A stretch of DNA of 19,906 bases from contig CAVOBC010000041.1 in the NCBI GenBank assembly GCA_963693635.1, positions 1 to 19,906 on the forward strand, read 5' to 3'. The DNA comes from CAVOBC01 sp963693635. Its GTDB lineage: Bacteria > Pseudomonadota > Gammaproteobacteria > Pseudomonadales > Azotimanducaceae. Positions within the stretch are counted from its first letter, which is position 1; every line of letters begins with the position of its first letter. Below are positions 1 to 7,646 of this stretch, piece after piece. Under the pieces are notes generated by a model. That model saw only the letters and a list, made by a program, of their open reading frames with translations. It was not told the origin of the DNA and ran no database searches. The translations under genes and the position numbers were made by a program.

Positions 1-39
1 ATCAACCGCAAGACCTGATCACTGCCAAGAGTTCATTCA

Positions 40-55
40 CCCGCTATTTTGCGGG
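40..55 (-). terminator. Weak hairpin downstream of the sulfotransferase gene
   Basis: A CCCGC/GCGGG stem with a 6-nt A/T-rich loop lies 16 nt past the stop codon of the minus-strand sulfotransferase gene. No clear U-tract follows on the minus strand, so a terminator role is only suggested by position. Nothing else is recognisable in bases 1-71. Confidence 0.3.
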
Positions 56-71
56 CTGCCCTTTCCCCGCG

Positions 72-845
72 TTAGTTCTGCTCGCGCTCGTCAGCGAGTT
101 CAGCGAGAAACCGCGCCGTCCAGCGATCGTTGATGGCGTCCGTCGTCGGCGCCAGCATTGACGGCGGCACCGGGGTTGAGGTGACCATACCGATGTGGTC
201 AAGGACGCGTTGCACCGTTCCTTCGTAGTTCGCCGCAAAGTCTTCATAAACCACCGTCAGCGCGGTCGCGCCGAGTTCTGCGATGAACTCCGAAATACCC
301 GCTTCACGCTCGACGCTCTCGATAGGTATCACTTTGATGTCATTGAAGTCATATGCCGCTACGAGATCGTCGGGTTCGGCGGGAACGGTTGTCTGCCAGG
401 GCAGGCGCTCACCGCTTGCGCTGCGGTGTCCGGCGCCGCCGAAAATCGATTTCCACCAGGACACCGCGAGCCACACCCGATTGCGGCGGCCGGTGATGAC
501 GTGGGAACAGTTTGGAAACACGGCGTTCCAGACGTCACGGCGATGATCAGGCCCAGGCGGCGCGAGAGCGCCGAACGCTGCGATGAAGGAGGTCATGGCG
601 GCCGCATGAAAGCTCCACTTCATGCCGAAAACGCCGCCCGCGGTCTGGGACTCCCACAGCGCCTGTCGGATCGTAGCAGGATCTGCGTTGGCCCCGGCAG
701 GCGGCAGCAGCGCCTCGATCCTTGGCGATGGCCACTCGTTGGGGACTCCTGCGACGTGCGTGTTCTCGAGCGCGGTACAAAGTAGGGTGCTGCCGGTGCG
801 TTGGCTGTGCCACACGATGTAGGAGCGTTGCGGGGTGGCGGGCAT
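72..845 (-). CDS. Stf0-type sulfotransferase
   Basis: This 257-aa cytoplasmic protein probably moves a sulfuryl group from PAPS onto a carbohydrate or lipid hydroxyl, as in the Stf0 family (known for trehalose 2-sulfation). The N-terminal RTGSTLL at residues 16-22 is the 5'-phosphosulfate-binding loop. A second block, HVITGRRNRVWLAVSWW, matches the family's 3'-phosphate-binding region (usually RRRDRxxQAVSxW). GVFGMKW lies between them. The length is near the family norm. The ATG start is 20 nt beyond the stop of the upstream HAD gene, which suggests co-transcription. The acceptor cannot be told from sequence, and no trehalose or glycolipid genes adjoin it. The family call is fairly secure; the substrate is unknown. 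Confidence 0.78.
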   Translation of the reverse strand: MPATPQRSYIVWHSQRTGSTLLCTALENTHVAGVPNEWPSPRIEALLPPAGANADPATIRQALWESQTAGGVFGMKWSFHAAAMTSFIAAFGALAPPGPDHRRDVWNAVFPNCSHVITGRRNRVWLAVSWWKSIFGGAGHRSASGERLPWQTTVPAEPDDLVAAYDFNDIKVIPIESVEREAGISEFIAELGATALTVVYEDFAANYEGTVQRVLDHIGMVTSTPVPPSMLAPTTDAINDRWTARFLAELADEREQN

Positions 846-865
846 CGGGTGACGGGGCCTCGCGG

Positions 866-1477
866 TTAGTTAACGCCCATCGCGTTGAGTTCGGTGCGGC
901 ATTGACCCGCGTCGGCGAATTGGATGGTGCGAATGCCAAACTGCGAGGCAGCGTCGAGGTTAATCGCCTTGTCATCGATGAACACGGTTTCGGTCGGGTT
1001 GAGATCGTAGGTTTCCAGAAGGTGCCGGTAGATGCCCGGTTCAGGCTTGATCAGTTTGACGCGGCAGGAAAAGACGCAGCCTTCGAAGACCGGCCAAAAA
1101 TCGTTCGTTGCTTCGAGATGCGCGGTCGCGGCGTCGTGCATGTTGGACAACACGTAGAGGGGATGGTGTCCCCCTGCCAATGACTGGATGAGCGCGATGG
1201 TGTCCTCGATGGGCGTCAGCGCCGCGGGGACGCTGTGCAGCAAGCGGCCAACACGAGCCTCGGACAGGCCGCAGCGCAGTGCGCCGCGGGTGATCGCATC
1301 GGTCGTATCAAGGGTGCCGCGGTCAAGTTCGGCCCAGTCCGGGTGGTTGAGCACATGCTCATGAACAAGGGCCTGCTGCGCTGGATCGGGGAACACCGAG
1401 GCGATCAGCGCGTCCGGTTGCCAATTGAAAACGACGCCGCCAAGGTCAAACACCACGTTCAATTGACTGACTCCCAT
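866..1477 (-). CDS. HAD-superfamily hydrolase, YihX-like
   Basis: This 203-aa HAD-fold phosphatase is probably cytoplasmic and acts on small phosphorylated metabolites. Motif I is FDLGGVVFN with nucleophile Asp11; the usual second Asp is Gly13, as in the YihX/DLGNV subgroup. Motif II is LYVLSN (Ser111, Asn112), motif III is IKPEPGIY (Lys144) and motif IV is VFIDD (Asp168, Asp169). A helical cap sits between motifs I and II. YihX of E. coli dephosphorylates alpha-glucose-1-phosphate, but close orthology is not shown here. The gene lies about 150 nt after dxs and 20 nt before the sulfotransferase, all on the same strand. Superfamily is certain; substrate is unassigned. Confidence 0.85.
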   Translation of the reverse strand: MGVSQLNVVFDLGGVVFNWQPDALIASVFPDPAQQALVHEHVLNHPDWAELDRGTLDTTDAITRGALRCGLSEARVGRLLHSVPAALTPIEDTIALIQSLAGGHHPLYVLSNMHDAATAHLEATNDFWPVFEGCVFSCRVKLIKPEPGIYRHLLETYDLNPTETVFIDDKAINLDAASQFGIRTIQFADAGQCRTELNAMGVN

Positions 1478-1627
1478 GCTTCATTCGTTGGTGTGTGCGG
1501 GCGATATTCGGGCACTCAAAGCCGCTGCCGACTCAACGCACTGCAGGCACTGCGTCGCGTGACAGGTTCGTGTGCTATGCGTTTGCTACCACCTGTTTGG
1601 CGCCACCGGTTGCTACCACTGGTGTAC

Positions 1628-3544
1628 TTAAGAGTGGGCGAGGTTCTCGTTTCCCGGCAGGTCAAGCTCCAGCAAGCGGCGACGCTCGCGGATGGCGGCC
1701 AGGATGCCGTCAGCATCGAGTCCACAACGGGCGAGCATGCTGGCGGGTTTGTCCTGATAGATAAAGTTGTCCGGCACGCCGATATTCAATACCGGACTGC
1801 TGATGGCGTTGCCGAGCAAGTGCTCATTGACCGCCGAACCGGCTCCGCCGGCGCGCGCGTTTTCCTCCACGGTGACCAGCAGATCGTGGGTCAGAGAGAC
1901 TGCGTTGATCAGTTCGGTGTCGAGCGGTTTAACGAAACGCATGTCGACAACCGTTGCGCCAAGCGTCTCGGCGACCTCAAGTGCCGGGGTCACCATCGAG
2001 CCGAATGCGAGGATCGCGGTTCCTTGTCCCTCGCGCAGGATGCGGCCCTTACCGATTGGCAGTGCCTGCATTTCGCTCTCAATCGGCGTTCCGGGTCCGT
2101 TGCCGCGCGGGTAACGGACCGCGGCGGGCCCTTCATGGAGGTGCCCGGTGTACAGCATTTGCCGCGTCTCGTTCTCATCGCTCGGCGCCATGATGATCAT
2201 GTTCGGCACGCAACGCAGAAAAGCGAGATCAAAGACGCCTGAATGCGTCGGTCCGTCTTCCAGCAGTCCGCAACGGTCGATCGCAAACAGCACGTCCAGA
2301 TTCTGAATGGCAACATCATGGATAAGCTGATCGTAGGCACGCTGCAGAAAGGTCGAATAGATAGCGACCACAGGCTTCATGCCCTGAGTCGCAAACCCGG
2401 CAGCCAGCGTCACGGCATGTTGCTCGGCGATGGCAACGTCGTGGTATCGGTCTGGAAATCGTTCCGAGAACTCGATCAGATCTGAACCTTCACGCATTGC
2501 GGGGGTGATGCCGACGAGTGTCGGTTCGATCTCGGCCATGTCGCAAAGCCAGGTGCCAAAGATGTTGGAATACGAAGGCTTCTTGGGCGCCGCTGCTGCC
2601 GCGACGTTTTTCGTCGCCTCAATCTTGGACAGGCTGTGGGTTCCGACGGGGGAGGCTTCAGCCGGGCCGTAGCCTTTGCCCTTCTGGGTCACCACGTGCA
2701 GAAACTGCGGGCCGGGCAGGTCGCGAATGTTCTCGAGCGTGTTGACGAGGTATTTCACATCGTGGCCGTCGATCGGGCCGATGTAGTTGAAGCCCAATTC
2801 TTCGAACAATGTGCCGGGCACGACCATGCCCTTCATGTGTTCTTCGGTGCGCTTGGCGAGTTCCCACGCGTGGGGAATGCGGGACAGGATCTTCTTGCTG
2901 CCCTCGCGCATCGTCAGGTACAGGCGACTGCCAAGGATGCGGGCGAAATAGCGCGCAAGTCCGCCAACGTTGTGCGAGATCGACATCGCGTTGTCGTTCA
3001 GGATGACGAGTAGATTGGCGTCAGCCTCGGCGGCGTGGTTCAGCGCTTCGAACGCGATCCCTGCAGTCATGGCGCCGTCACCCACCACTGCGACCGTTCG
3101 GCGCTCTTCGCCCTTCAGTTTGGCCGCGAGTGCCATGCCAATGGCAGCGCTGATCGTGGTTGAGGAGTGGCCGACACCGAAAGTGTCGTATTCGCTTTCG
3201 GTAATCACCGGGAATGGCGCGACGCCATCGGGCTGGCGCAGCGTGTGCATGGTTTCACGGCGGCCGGTCAGGATCTTGTGCGGATAGGCTTGATGGCCAA
3301 CATCCCACAAGAGGCGGTCGTGGGGTGTATTGAGGGTGTAATGCAGTGCGATGGTCAACTCAATCACACCGAGGCCGGCGCCGAGGTGGCCGCCGGTCTG
3401 TCCGACCGTGTACAGCAGGAAATGCCGCAATTCGCTCGCGAGAGTGTCGAGGTCGTCCTCGTTGAGTGTTCGCAACTGGTCCGGAAACATGATGGTTTCC
3501 AGAAGCGGGGTTTCCGGACGTTTGCTTGGAATCTCGGTAAACAT
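1628..3544 (-). CDS. dxs: 1-deoxy-D-xylulose-5-phosphate synthase
   Basis: DXS condenses pyruvate and glyceraldehyde-3-phosphate into DXP, the first committed step of the MEP isoprenoid pathway, using thiamine diphosphate and Mg2+. The 638-aa protein is full length. It has GGHLGAGLG (His53), WDVGHQAYPHKILTGRR, the ThDP motif GDG (155-157) to NDN (183-185), AEQHAVT (Glu374), IYSTFLQRAYDQ (Tyr396, Arg402), DGPTH (His434) and RYPRG. The N-terminal RPETPLLETI segment matches the family, which supports this ATG over an internal Met19. The segment after Asp423 reads DRCGLLEDGPTH, one residue shorter than the common DRAG(I/L)VGxDGPTH. It follows ispA on the same strand after a spacer of about 300 nt, so it may have its own promoter. 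Confidence 0.97.
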   Translation of the reverse strand: MFTEIPSKRPETPLLETIMFPDQLRTLNEDDLDTLASELRHFLLYTVGQTGGHLGAGLGVIELTIALHYTLNTPHDRLLWDVGHQAYPHKILTGRRETMHTLRQPDGVAPFPVITESEYDTFGVGHSSTTISAAIGMALAAKLKGEERRTVAVVGDGAMTAGIAFEALNHAAEADANLLVILNDNAMSISHNVGGLARYFARILGSRLYLTMREGSKKILSRIPHAWELAKRTEEHMKGMVVPGTLFEELGFNYIGPIDGHDVKYLVNTLENIRDLPGPQFLHVVTQKGKGYGPAEASPVGTHSLSKIEATKNVAAAAAPKKPSYSNIFGTWLCDMAEIEPTLVGITPAMREGSDLIEFSERFPDRYHDVAIAEQHAVTLAAGFATQGMKPVVAIYSTFLQRAYDQLIHDVAIQNLDVLFAIDRCGLLEDGPTHSGVFDLAFLRCVPNMIIMAPSDENETRQMLYTGHLHEGPAAVRYPRGNGPGTPIESEMQALPIGKGRILREGQGTAILAFGSMVTPALEVAETLGATVVDMRFVKPLDTELINAVSLTHDLLVTVEENARAGGAGSAVNEHLLGNAISSPVLNIGVPDNFIYQDKPASMLARCGLDADGILAAIRERRRLLELDLPGNENLAHS

Positions 3545-3566
3545 GGCCGCCGCAGTGCCTATGGGG

Positions 3567-3577
3567 ATTGTATTTTA
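3567..3577 (-). promoter_or_regulatory. Possible -10 region for dxs
   Basis: Overlapping TAAAAT and TACAAT hexamers sit 23-33 nt upstream of the dxs ATG on the minus strand, in otherwise GC-rich sequence. They would give a leader of about 15-20 nt. A good -35 box is not visible (an AGACAA lies 15 nt upstream of TAAAAT), so this rests on composition and position. Confidence 0.3.
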
Positions 3578-3732
3578 CACCACGGGGGCGACTTGTCTGT
3601 GGCGCGTCTTGAAAAGCTCGAAGCCACGGCACCGGCAGGCTACTGGTGCGGGATCGCCCCTGGTGCTGAACAGTCGAGTGGTCAGCGGCCGGCGACCCGC
3701 AAACCTCGACGTTTTGAGAAGTGCTGGGTGCT

Positions 3733-3768
3733 TTTCTGCAACTCTTTCCGCAACTCTTTTCCACAACC
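3733..3768 (+). repeat. 12-nt tandem repeat, three copies
   Basis: Three consecutive 12-nt units read TTTCTGCAACTC, TTTCCGCAACTC and TTTTCCACAACC, differing at a few positions. The last unit contains TTTTCCACA, which fits a degenerate DnaA-box pattern (TTWTNCACA); a single such match is expected by chance and is not taken as an origin. The array overlaps the edge of the dispersed repeat that follows. Confidence 0.7.
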
Positions 3769-3848
3769 TTTCAAGGAACTAAAGCAATATGCTGCCGTGA
3801 GTTCCTCGCGCGACAGCGCGGTAAAATCGGGCGCCGTGAAATGCTGTT
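3757..3848 (+). repeat. Dispersed repeat, copy 1
   Basis: About 90 nt next to the ispA stop are clearly related to the reverse complement of 8499-8604. Shared blocks in order are ACCTTTCA, GGAACYAAAG, ATATGCTGCCG, GAG(T/C)TCC, GCGCGACAGC, CGGTAA and CCGTGA. GCTGCCGTG can pair with the downstream CGCGACAGC with one mismatch and one wobble, so the element has a conserved hairpin. Unlike copy 2 it lacks the internal 14-nt duplication. No ORF explains the similarity. Confidence 0.75.
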
Positions 3849-4719
3849 AGTGGTCGCGGTCGATGACGAAGTGGGTCAGATCGCGCAGCCCCTGGGACGC
3901 GTTGTGCAGCGGTGCGATGGCCTTCAGGGCCTCTGCACGCAGGTCCGCGAGGATTTCGCGGGTCGCATCGAGGCCGAGGATGGTGGTGAAGGTGGCCTTG
4001 TCGTTGTCCCGGTCCGACCCCGCGGCCTTGCCCATAACGGCCGCATCGCCCGTTTCATCGAGGATGTCGTCCCTGACCTGAAAGGCGAGACCGAGGACCT
4101 CGCCGAAGTGCGTGAGGAGCGCGAGCGTATTGTCGTCCGGGTCTCCGAGCAACGCCCCCATGCGCACGCTGGCCCGCAGCAGCGCACCGGTTTTGTGGCG
4201 ATGCATTTCGCGCAACGTTGCCTCGTCGACGCGTGTGCCTTCGGCGCCCAGATCGAGCATCTGGCCAGCAACCATGCCCTCGGCCCCTGCGGCACGCCCA
4301 ATCTCGTCGATCAGGCTGATACGGGTCCCGGCAGGCAGATGCTGCGCACGGGTAATGACGTTGAACGCGCAGGCCTGCAGCGCGTCGGCAGCGAGCACCG
4401 CGGTCGCCTCGTCAAACTGGATGTGGCAGGTGGGGTTGCCGCGACGCAGGGTGTCGTCGTCCATGCAGGGCAGATCATCGTGTACCAGTGAGTAGGCGTG
4501 GATCATCTCGACCGCTGCCGCCGCTTCATCGGCGTCGTTTAAGGATGCGCCGACCGCTTCTGCGGCAAGATAGACGAGAATCGGGCGAATGCGCTTGCCG
4601 CCGTTGAAGACGCTGTAGGCCATGGCGTCGCGGAGTCGCGGTGGTGACACAAGGCTTGCCAGATGGCGTTGCAGCGTCTTGTCGACGCGCGCGCGGTAGG
4701 CGCTGAAATCAGTCGTCAT
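3847..4719 (-). CDS. ispA: Farnesyl diphosphate synthase (geranyltranstransferase)
   Basis: This soluble prenyltransferase condenses IPP with DMAPP and then GPP to give farnesyl diphosphate, the precursor of quinones, undecaprenyl phosphate and other isoprenoids. At 290 aa it has the usual length. It carries GGKRIRP (40-46), the first Asp-rich motif DDLPCMDDD (81-89), GQMLDL, KTGAL, and the second motif FQVRDDILDETGD with DDILD at 217-221. The MIHAYSLVHDD segment before the first motif is that of bacterial short-chain synthases. Its ATG overlaps the end of xseB by 11 nt, so the two are translationally coupled. dxs follows on the same strand and feeds the same pathway. Confidence 0.95.
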   Translation of the reverse strand: MTTDFSAYRARVDKTLQRHLASLVSPPRLRDAMAYSVFNGGKRIRPILVYLAAEAVGASLNDADEAAAAVEMIHAYSLVHDDLPCMDDDTLRRGNPTCHIQFDEATAVLAADALQACAFNVITRAQHLPAGTRISLIDEIGRAAGAEGMVAGQMLDLGAEGTRVDEATLREMHRHKTGALLRASVRMGALLGDPDDNTLALLTHFGEVLGLAFQVRDDILDETGDAAVMGKAAGSDRDNDKATFTTILGLDATREILADLRAEALKAIAPLHNASQGLRDLTHFVIDRDH

Positions 4720-4954
4720 CGGGCGCGTCGAAAGCGAGATCTTCCAGCTTGCCGTTGCGCTCGATCAGCATGCGAACCTTTTCTTCTGCGCGGCCGAGGG
4801 CTAGCTGACATTCGCGCGTGAGACGTATGCCTTCCTCAAACGTCGACAAGGAGTCTTCGAGGGTCAGGTTGCCTGACTCCATTCGGTTGACGAGGGCTTC
4901 AAGCCGCTCAAGGGACGCTTCAAAGGGATAGGCGCCGGAGTCCTCGTTTGCCAT
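4709..4954 (-). CDS. xseB: Exodeoxyribonuclease VII small subunit
   Basis: XseB is the small subunit of exonuclease VII, which with XseA degrades single-stranded DNA into oligonucleotides in the cytoplasm. The 81-aa protein matches the family: FEASLERLEALVNRME, then the signature GNLTLEDSLSTFEEGI, then a charged helix ending LIERNGKLEDL and an acidic tail. The reading frame stays open another 63 codons upstream to 5143, but that extension is Arg/Pro-rich and unlike XseB, so the ATG at 4954 is chosen. The stop overlaps the ispA start by 11 nt, the common xseB-ispA arrangement. Confidence 0.93.
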   Translation of the reverse strand: MANEDSGAYPFEASLERLEALVNRMESGNLTLEDSLSTFEEGIRLTRECQLALGRAEEKVRMLIERNGKLEDLAFDAPDDD

Positions 4955-5296
4955 ATTCAGGTCCGCTGCGCTGGGTCGAGTTGGAAGGCGGACGATACTG
5001 GCAATCGTCCGCTCAGGCAACGAAACGCACCGGGTAGTCCGCGCGCACGCGGGACTCCGGTTGGCATGATGCCAGGCGGCGCGGCGTGCCGGCAACAGAC
5101 CTGCGGTGGGGTCGCCACGGTTTGCGCGTCTGTGGCGCGACATCCCGGAAGATACGCGAGAGTTTCTTTAAATATAAGTAAAAACAATGACTTAAATGTA
5201 ATTCCTTCCGTTTGAGCGTTCGGGACAGTTACGCTGCGGCTTCCCATCCACCTGCTAGACTTCAAAGCATCGAAATGAATTTTAAGAGGTTGCCGA
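4955..5296. other. Divergent spacer between xseB and motA remnant
   Basis: These 342 nt separate divergent genes and should hold promoters for both sides. An AT-rich island at 5164-5203 stands out. On the minus strand, TTAAGT and TTTAAA inside it are 17 nt apart and could serve xseB, leaving a leader of about 200 nt. That leader contains a hairpin near 5036-5056 (AGTCC-GCG paired with CGC-GGACT, one bulge). On the plus strand AAGAGG lies 7 nt before the motA ATG. No sigma-28 flagellar promoter could be placed. The long minus-strand ORF here looks non-coding. Confidence 0.45.
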
Positions 5297-5690
5297 ATGG
5301 ATCTGGCGACGATTCTGGGCCTGGTTGGCGCGTTCGGCGTCGTGTTTTACGCGATGGTGCTGGGCGGTGATGCCGGCATCTTCCTGAACACCCAGTCCGC
5401 ACTGATCGTCATTGGTGGGTCTGCGTTCTGCGTGCTGATTAAGTTTGGTTTGTCGCAGTTTCTGGGCGCGGCGCGGGTCGCGGTCAAGGCGTTCCGCTTC
5501 AAGCTCGACACCCCGCAGGAACTGATCGAAGAAGAGGTGGAGTTGGCGGACATCGCGCGCAAGGGCGGTCTGCTGTCCCTTGAAGGTCGGGTCGTTGGCA
5601 ACAGCTTTCTGAATCGCGGGATGCAGCTTCTGGTCGATGGACACGACCCCGACGTCGTGCGGACGGTGCTCGGCAAAGAGTTATCCCAGA
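5297..5690 (+). pseudogene. MotA/PomA stator protein, N-terminal half only
   Basis: The first 129 residues match the PomA-type flagellar stator ion channel: MDLATILGLVG, a first membrane helix (about 4-24), a second (about 32-54, ALIVIGGSAFCVLIKFG), then QFLGAARVAVKAFRFK, ADIARKGGLLSLE and LLVDGHDPDVVRTVLGKEL. Intact PomA is about 250 aa and has helices 3 and 4, the cytoplasmic loop and the Pro residues needed for torque; all are missing. After about 5683 the frame runs through unrelated sequence to a stop at 5797, while motB-like sequence starts in the next frame. The start has a good AAGAGG ribosome site. As it stands it cannot make a channel. A deletion in the genome or an assembly collapse would look the same. 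Confidence 0.8.
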
Positions 5691-6317
5691 GCGTCGATCG
5701 CCGATGCGGTCATCAAGCTCGTCATCATGAACAAACTCAAAGAGCTGATTGGCGAGACGGAACAGGACGCCATCGAGATTGCGACGGCGCTCGGTGAGGA
5801 TGTTGAAGCGGGGGTCGCTGAGGTCGATTCGATCGGTCGCAAGATCGTGATTCGAGTCAGCGAGACCGGCATCTTTCCATCCGGGTCTGCCACGCTCAAC
5901 GATGACTTCCTGCCCGTGCTCGCGGTAATTGAGCGTGTGCTCGCGGGTACGGCCGGCCAGATCTCTGTGGAGGGCCATACAGACAATGTACCGATTCGCA
6001 CCCGCACATTTGCCTCTAATTGGGCGGTCTCATCCGCGCGCGCAATGTCGGTTGCACACGGTCTATTTGACGGTGGCATCCTGCGTCCGGGAAGGTTTCC
6101 GGTGAAGGGCTACGCCGACACCCAGCCGCTCGCGGCGAATGTCTCGTCGACCAACCGTGCGCTCAACCGGCGCGTCGAGATCATCATTCAACAGGGCCTG
6201 GATGCTGAGGTGACCGATCAGATCGAAGCCCTGAAACGCATTGACCCGGCGTTGTACGGCGAAATCAGGAGCGAGGTTGAAACGAGCTTTGAGCTCGAAG
6301 CGCACGAGGTGTTTTGA
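5691..6317 (+). pseudogene. MotB/PomB stator protein, periplasmic half only
   Basis: This frame encodes the OmpA/MotB peptidoglycan-binding domain of a flagellar stator: a helical linker (KLVIMNKLKELIGETE), DSIGRKIVIRVSETGIFPSGSATL, VEGHTDNVPI, SNWAVSSARAMSV, GYADTQPL and NRALNRRVEI. The N-terminal membrane helix with its ion-binding Asp and the plug are absent, about 130-150 residues compared with a usual length near 300. The homologous frame begins close to 5691, +1 relative to the motA frame it abuts. An ATG at 5727 could restart translation, but the product would lack a membrane anchor. A PilZ gene follows one nucleotide after the TGA. Confidence 0.8.
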
Positions 6318-6318
6318 G

Positions 6319-6923
6319 ATGGGAGATGCAATAGGTCGGATGGAGAAATCCCCCGAACAGCAAACGTCCGAGCGGCGCCGTTACTTTCGCATCGACGATA
6401 CGATCGCCCTGCATCACGAACTGCTCGGCGAACCGGAGGTCGTCGGGCGCGAGGCGGCGCTGCGCAACCCACGCTCCGCCACGCGGACTGACCTGCGAGA
6501 GGTGGACAAGCAACTCACGCGTTCGATTGGCAAGCTGAAGATTCAGAATCCTGAGTTCGCTGAAGTTGCCGAGCTGCTCAATGCCAAACTGAACGTCATG
6601 AAGCAGACTCTCGGTGGTCGGCAGATTGGCGGCAGCGTTGTCGGGGATGTATCGATCAGCGCATGCGGCCTGTCATTCAGCGACGGCAAGCAATTCGCGG
6701 TCGGCAGCAAGCTGTACCTGGAGTTGACGTTGTTGCCGACAGACCTCGAGATTTGCACCCTTGCCGAGGTCATTGGCTCTAACCGGGGCGCGATGATGGC
6801 GAGCGGACGAGCCACCTGGACTTCTTCGGCATGCCGGATGACGACCAGGAATTGCTCGTTGGTCACCTTGTCCGCCGCCAGGGCCAACTGATCAGCGCCG
6901 ATCGAAACCGCGACCTCGGCTGA
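6319..6923 (+). pseudogene. PilZ-domain protein with a one-base frameshift
   Basis: The gene encodes a probable c-di-GMP-binding PilZ protein, which beside stator genes would be expected to tune motility. Residues 18-27 hold the RxxxR motif (ERRRYFRIDD), residues 40-100 are a helical insert, and DVSISACGLSF near 110-120 resembles the (D/N)xSxxG motif. After VIGSNRG (about residue 157) the frame turns to Ser/Arg-rich nonsense and stops at 6891. The -1 frame from about 6790 instead gives a proper PilZ tail, DGERTSHLDFFGMPDDDQE then LLVGHLVRRQ, ending at the TGA at 6921-6923. One missing G in the GGGG run near 6787-6790 would join the two. The ATG at 6319 has GAGGTG 7 nt upstream and follows the motB stop by 1 nt. 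Confidence 0.72.
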
Positions 6924-7220
6924 CTGCCGCGCAGCAGTGCGGTTCGTTGCACGCATCGCGGTTCTTCAGCTCGATCACAGTTGGGTCCGTTTGCGGCTAT
7001 TCTTCGATTCAGTTCTTTGCGACGATGCCGGGGAAACGTGCCTGGCACAATCTTCCTCTGGCGGAAACTTCTCCGGGCACGCGACCCGGTACACGCGCGT
7101 CGTGAATGTGGTTATGCTTTGCCTCGACCTGTCGTTCCATTCATCGAAGAATGCCTCGACAGCCAAACAAGCCATGACAAGCACTAAAACAAGAAGACAC
7201 AAACGAAAGGAAGGGGAGTT
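6924..7220 (+). other. Spacer upstream of cytochrome c', no gene
   Basis: This 297-nt stretch holds no recognisable gene; short ORFs on both strands lack any family signature. It must carry the cytochrome c' promoter. No convincing -35/-10 pair, FNR site or NsrR palindrome was found. A GTGCC-T-GGCAC palindrome lies near 7039-7049. The last 40 nt are A-rich and end in the ribosome site of the next gene. Confidence 0.5.
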
Positions 7221-7646
7221 ATGCGAATTGTCATTCTGGTGGGGGCGCTCGTCCTTAGCGCCGGCGCGTTAGCGGACGGCAAGACGGAGGCCAAGTATCG
7301 ATCTCACGTCATGGGCGCGATCGGGCAAACCATGCAGGCGCTCGGCACGATTGCCCGCGGCGGTGTCCATGCGGAAAACATGAAGGCCCACGCGGCGATA
7401 ATGGTGCAGCTTGCGGGGCTTGCTCCGCACGTCTTTCCGAAGGGCAGTGGTGGCGGCGAGAGTGAAGCAAAGCCGGCCGTCTGGGACGATGCCCCAGGAT
7501 TTGCGAAGGCCATGGACCGGTTCGTCGAAGCGGCGGCGGAATTCGACCGCAGCGCGAAAGCGGGCGGGGATGTCGGATCGGCGATGGGCGATCTCGGTCG
7601 CTCGTGCAAGGGCTGCCACGACGATTATCGGGAAGAGCACGACTAA
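7221..7646 (+). CDS. Cytochrome c' (class II cytochrome c)
   Basis: This 141-aa periplasmic haem protein has a Sec signal peptide (residues 1-18, cleavage after ALA), then a four-helix-bundle sequence. The only haem site, CKGCH at 129-133, is near the C-terminus, which defines class II cytochromes c. The RSCKGCHDDYREE context is typical of cytochrome c', whose five-coordinate haem binds NO and CO and often protects against nitrosative stress. The mature part begins with a helix (SHVMGAIGQTMQAL) like the family. The start is preceded by AAGGAAGGGGAG, a strong ribosome site. It appears to be a single-gene unit between a broken pilZ gene and yaiI. Confidence 0.92.
   Translation: MRIVILVGALVLSAGALADGKTEAKYRSHVMGAIGQTMQALGTIARGGVHAENMKAHAAIMVQLAGLAPHVFPKGSGGGESEAKPAVWDDAPGFAKAMDRFVEAAAEFDRSAKAGGDVGSAMGDLGRSCKGCHDDYREEHD

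Larger units (their letters stand above)
3545..3846. other. ispA-dxs spacer, no gene
   Basis: No convincing coding region lies between ispA and dxs; the short ORFs show no recognisable motif. The spacer holds the probable dxs -10 region, a three-copy 12-nt tandem repeat (3733-3768), and copy 1 of a dispersed repeat that abuts the ispA stop codon. A gap this long is unusual within the normally tight ispA-dxs pair and is explained partly by the repeat. Confidence 0.6.

Noticed and set aside
1575..1620. Repeated GTTGCTACCAC words after dxs as a terminator
   Set aside because: They are direct, not inverted, repeats and form no convincing stem.
1235..2242. 335-codon plus-strand open frame
   Set aside because: It overlaps HAD and dxs on the other strand, both of which carry full catalytic motifs.
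3757..3768. Replication origin suggested by a DnaA-box-like word
   Set aside because: There is only one weak match, no AT-rich unwinding region, and no dnaA or dnaN nearby.
4957..5265. 102-codon minus-strand ORF upstream of xseB
   Set aside because: Pro/Arg/Ala-rich, no motif, and it would cover the expected promoter region.
5297..6317. Genuine MotA-MotB fusion protein
   Set aside because: The two parts are in different frames, and the pieces that make the channel are missing from both.
7021..7060. Sigma-54 promoter before cytochrome c'
   Set aside because: TGGCAC is present, but the -12 TTGC element is not at the required spacing.
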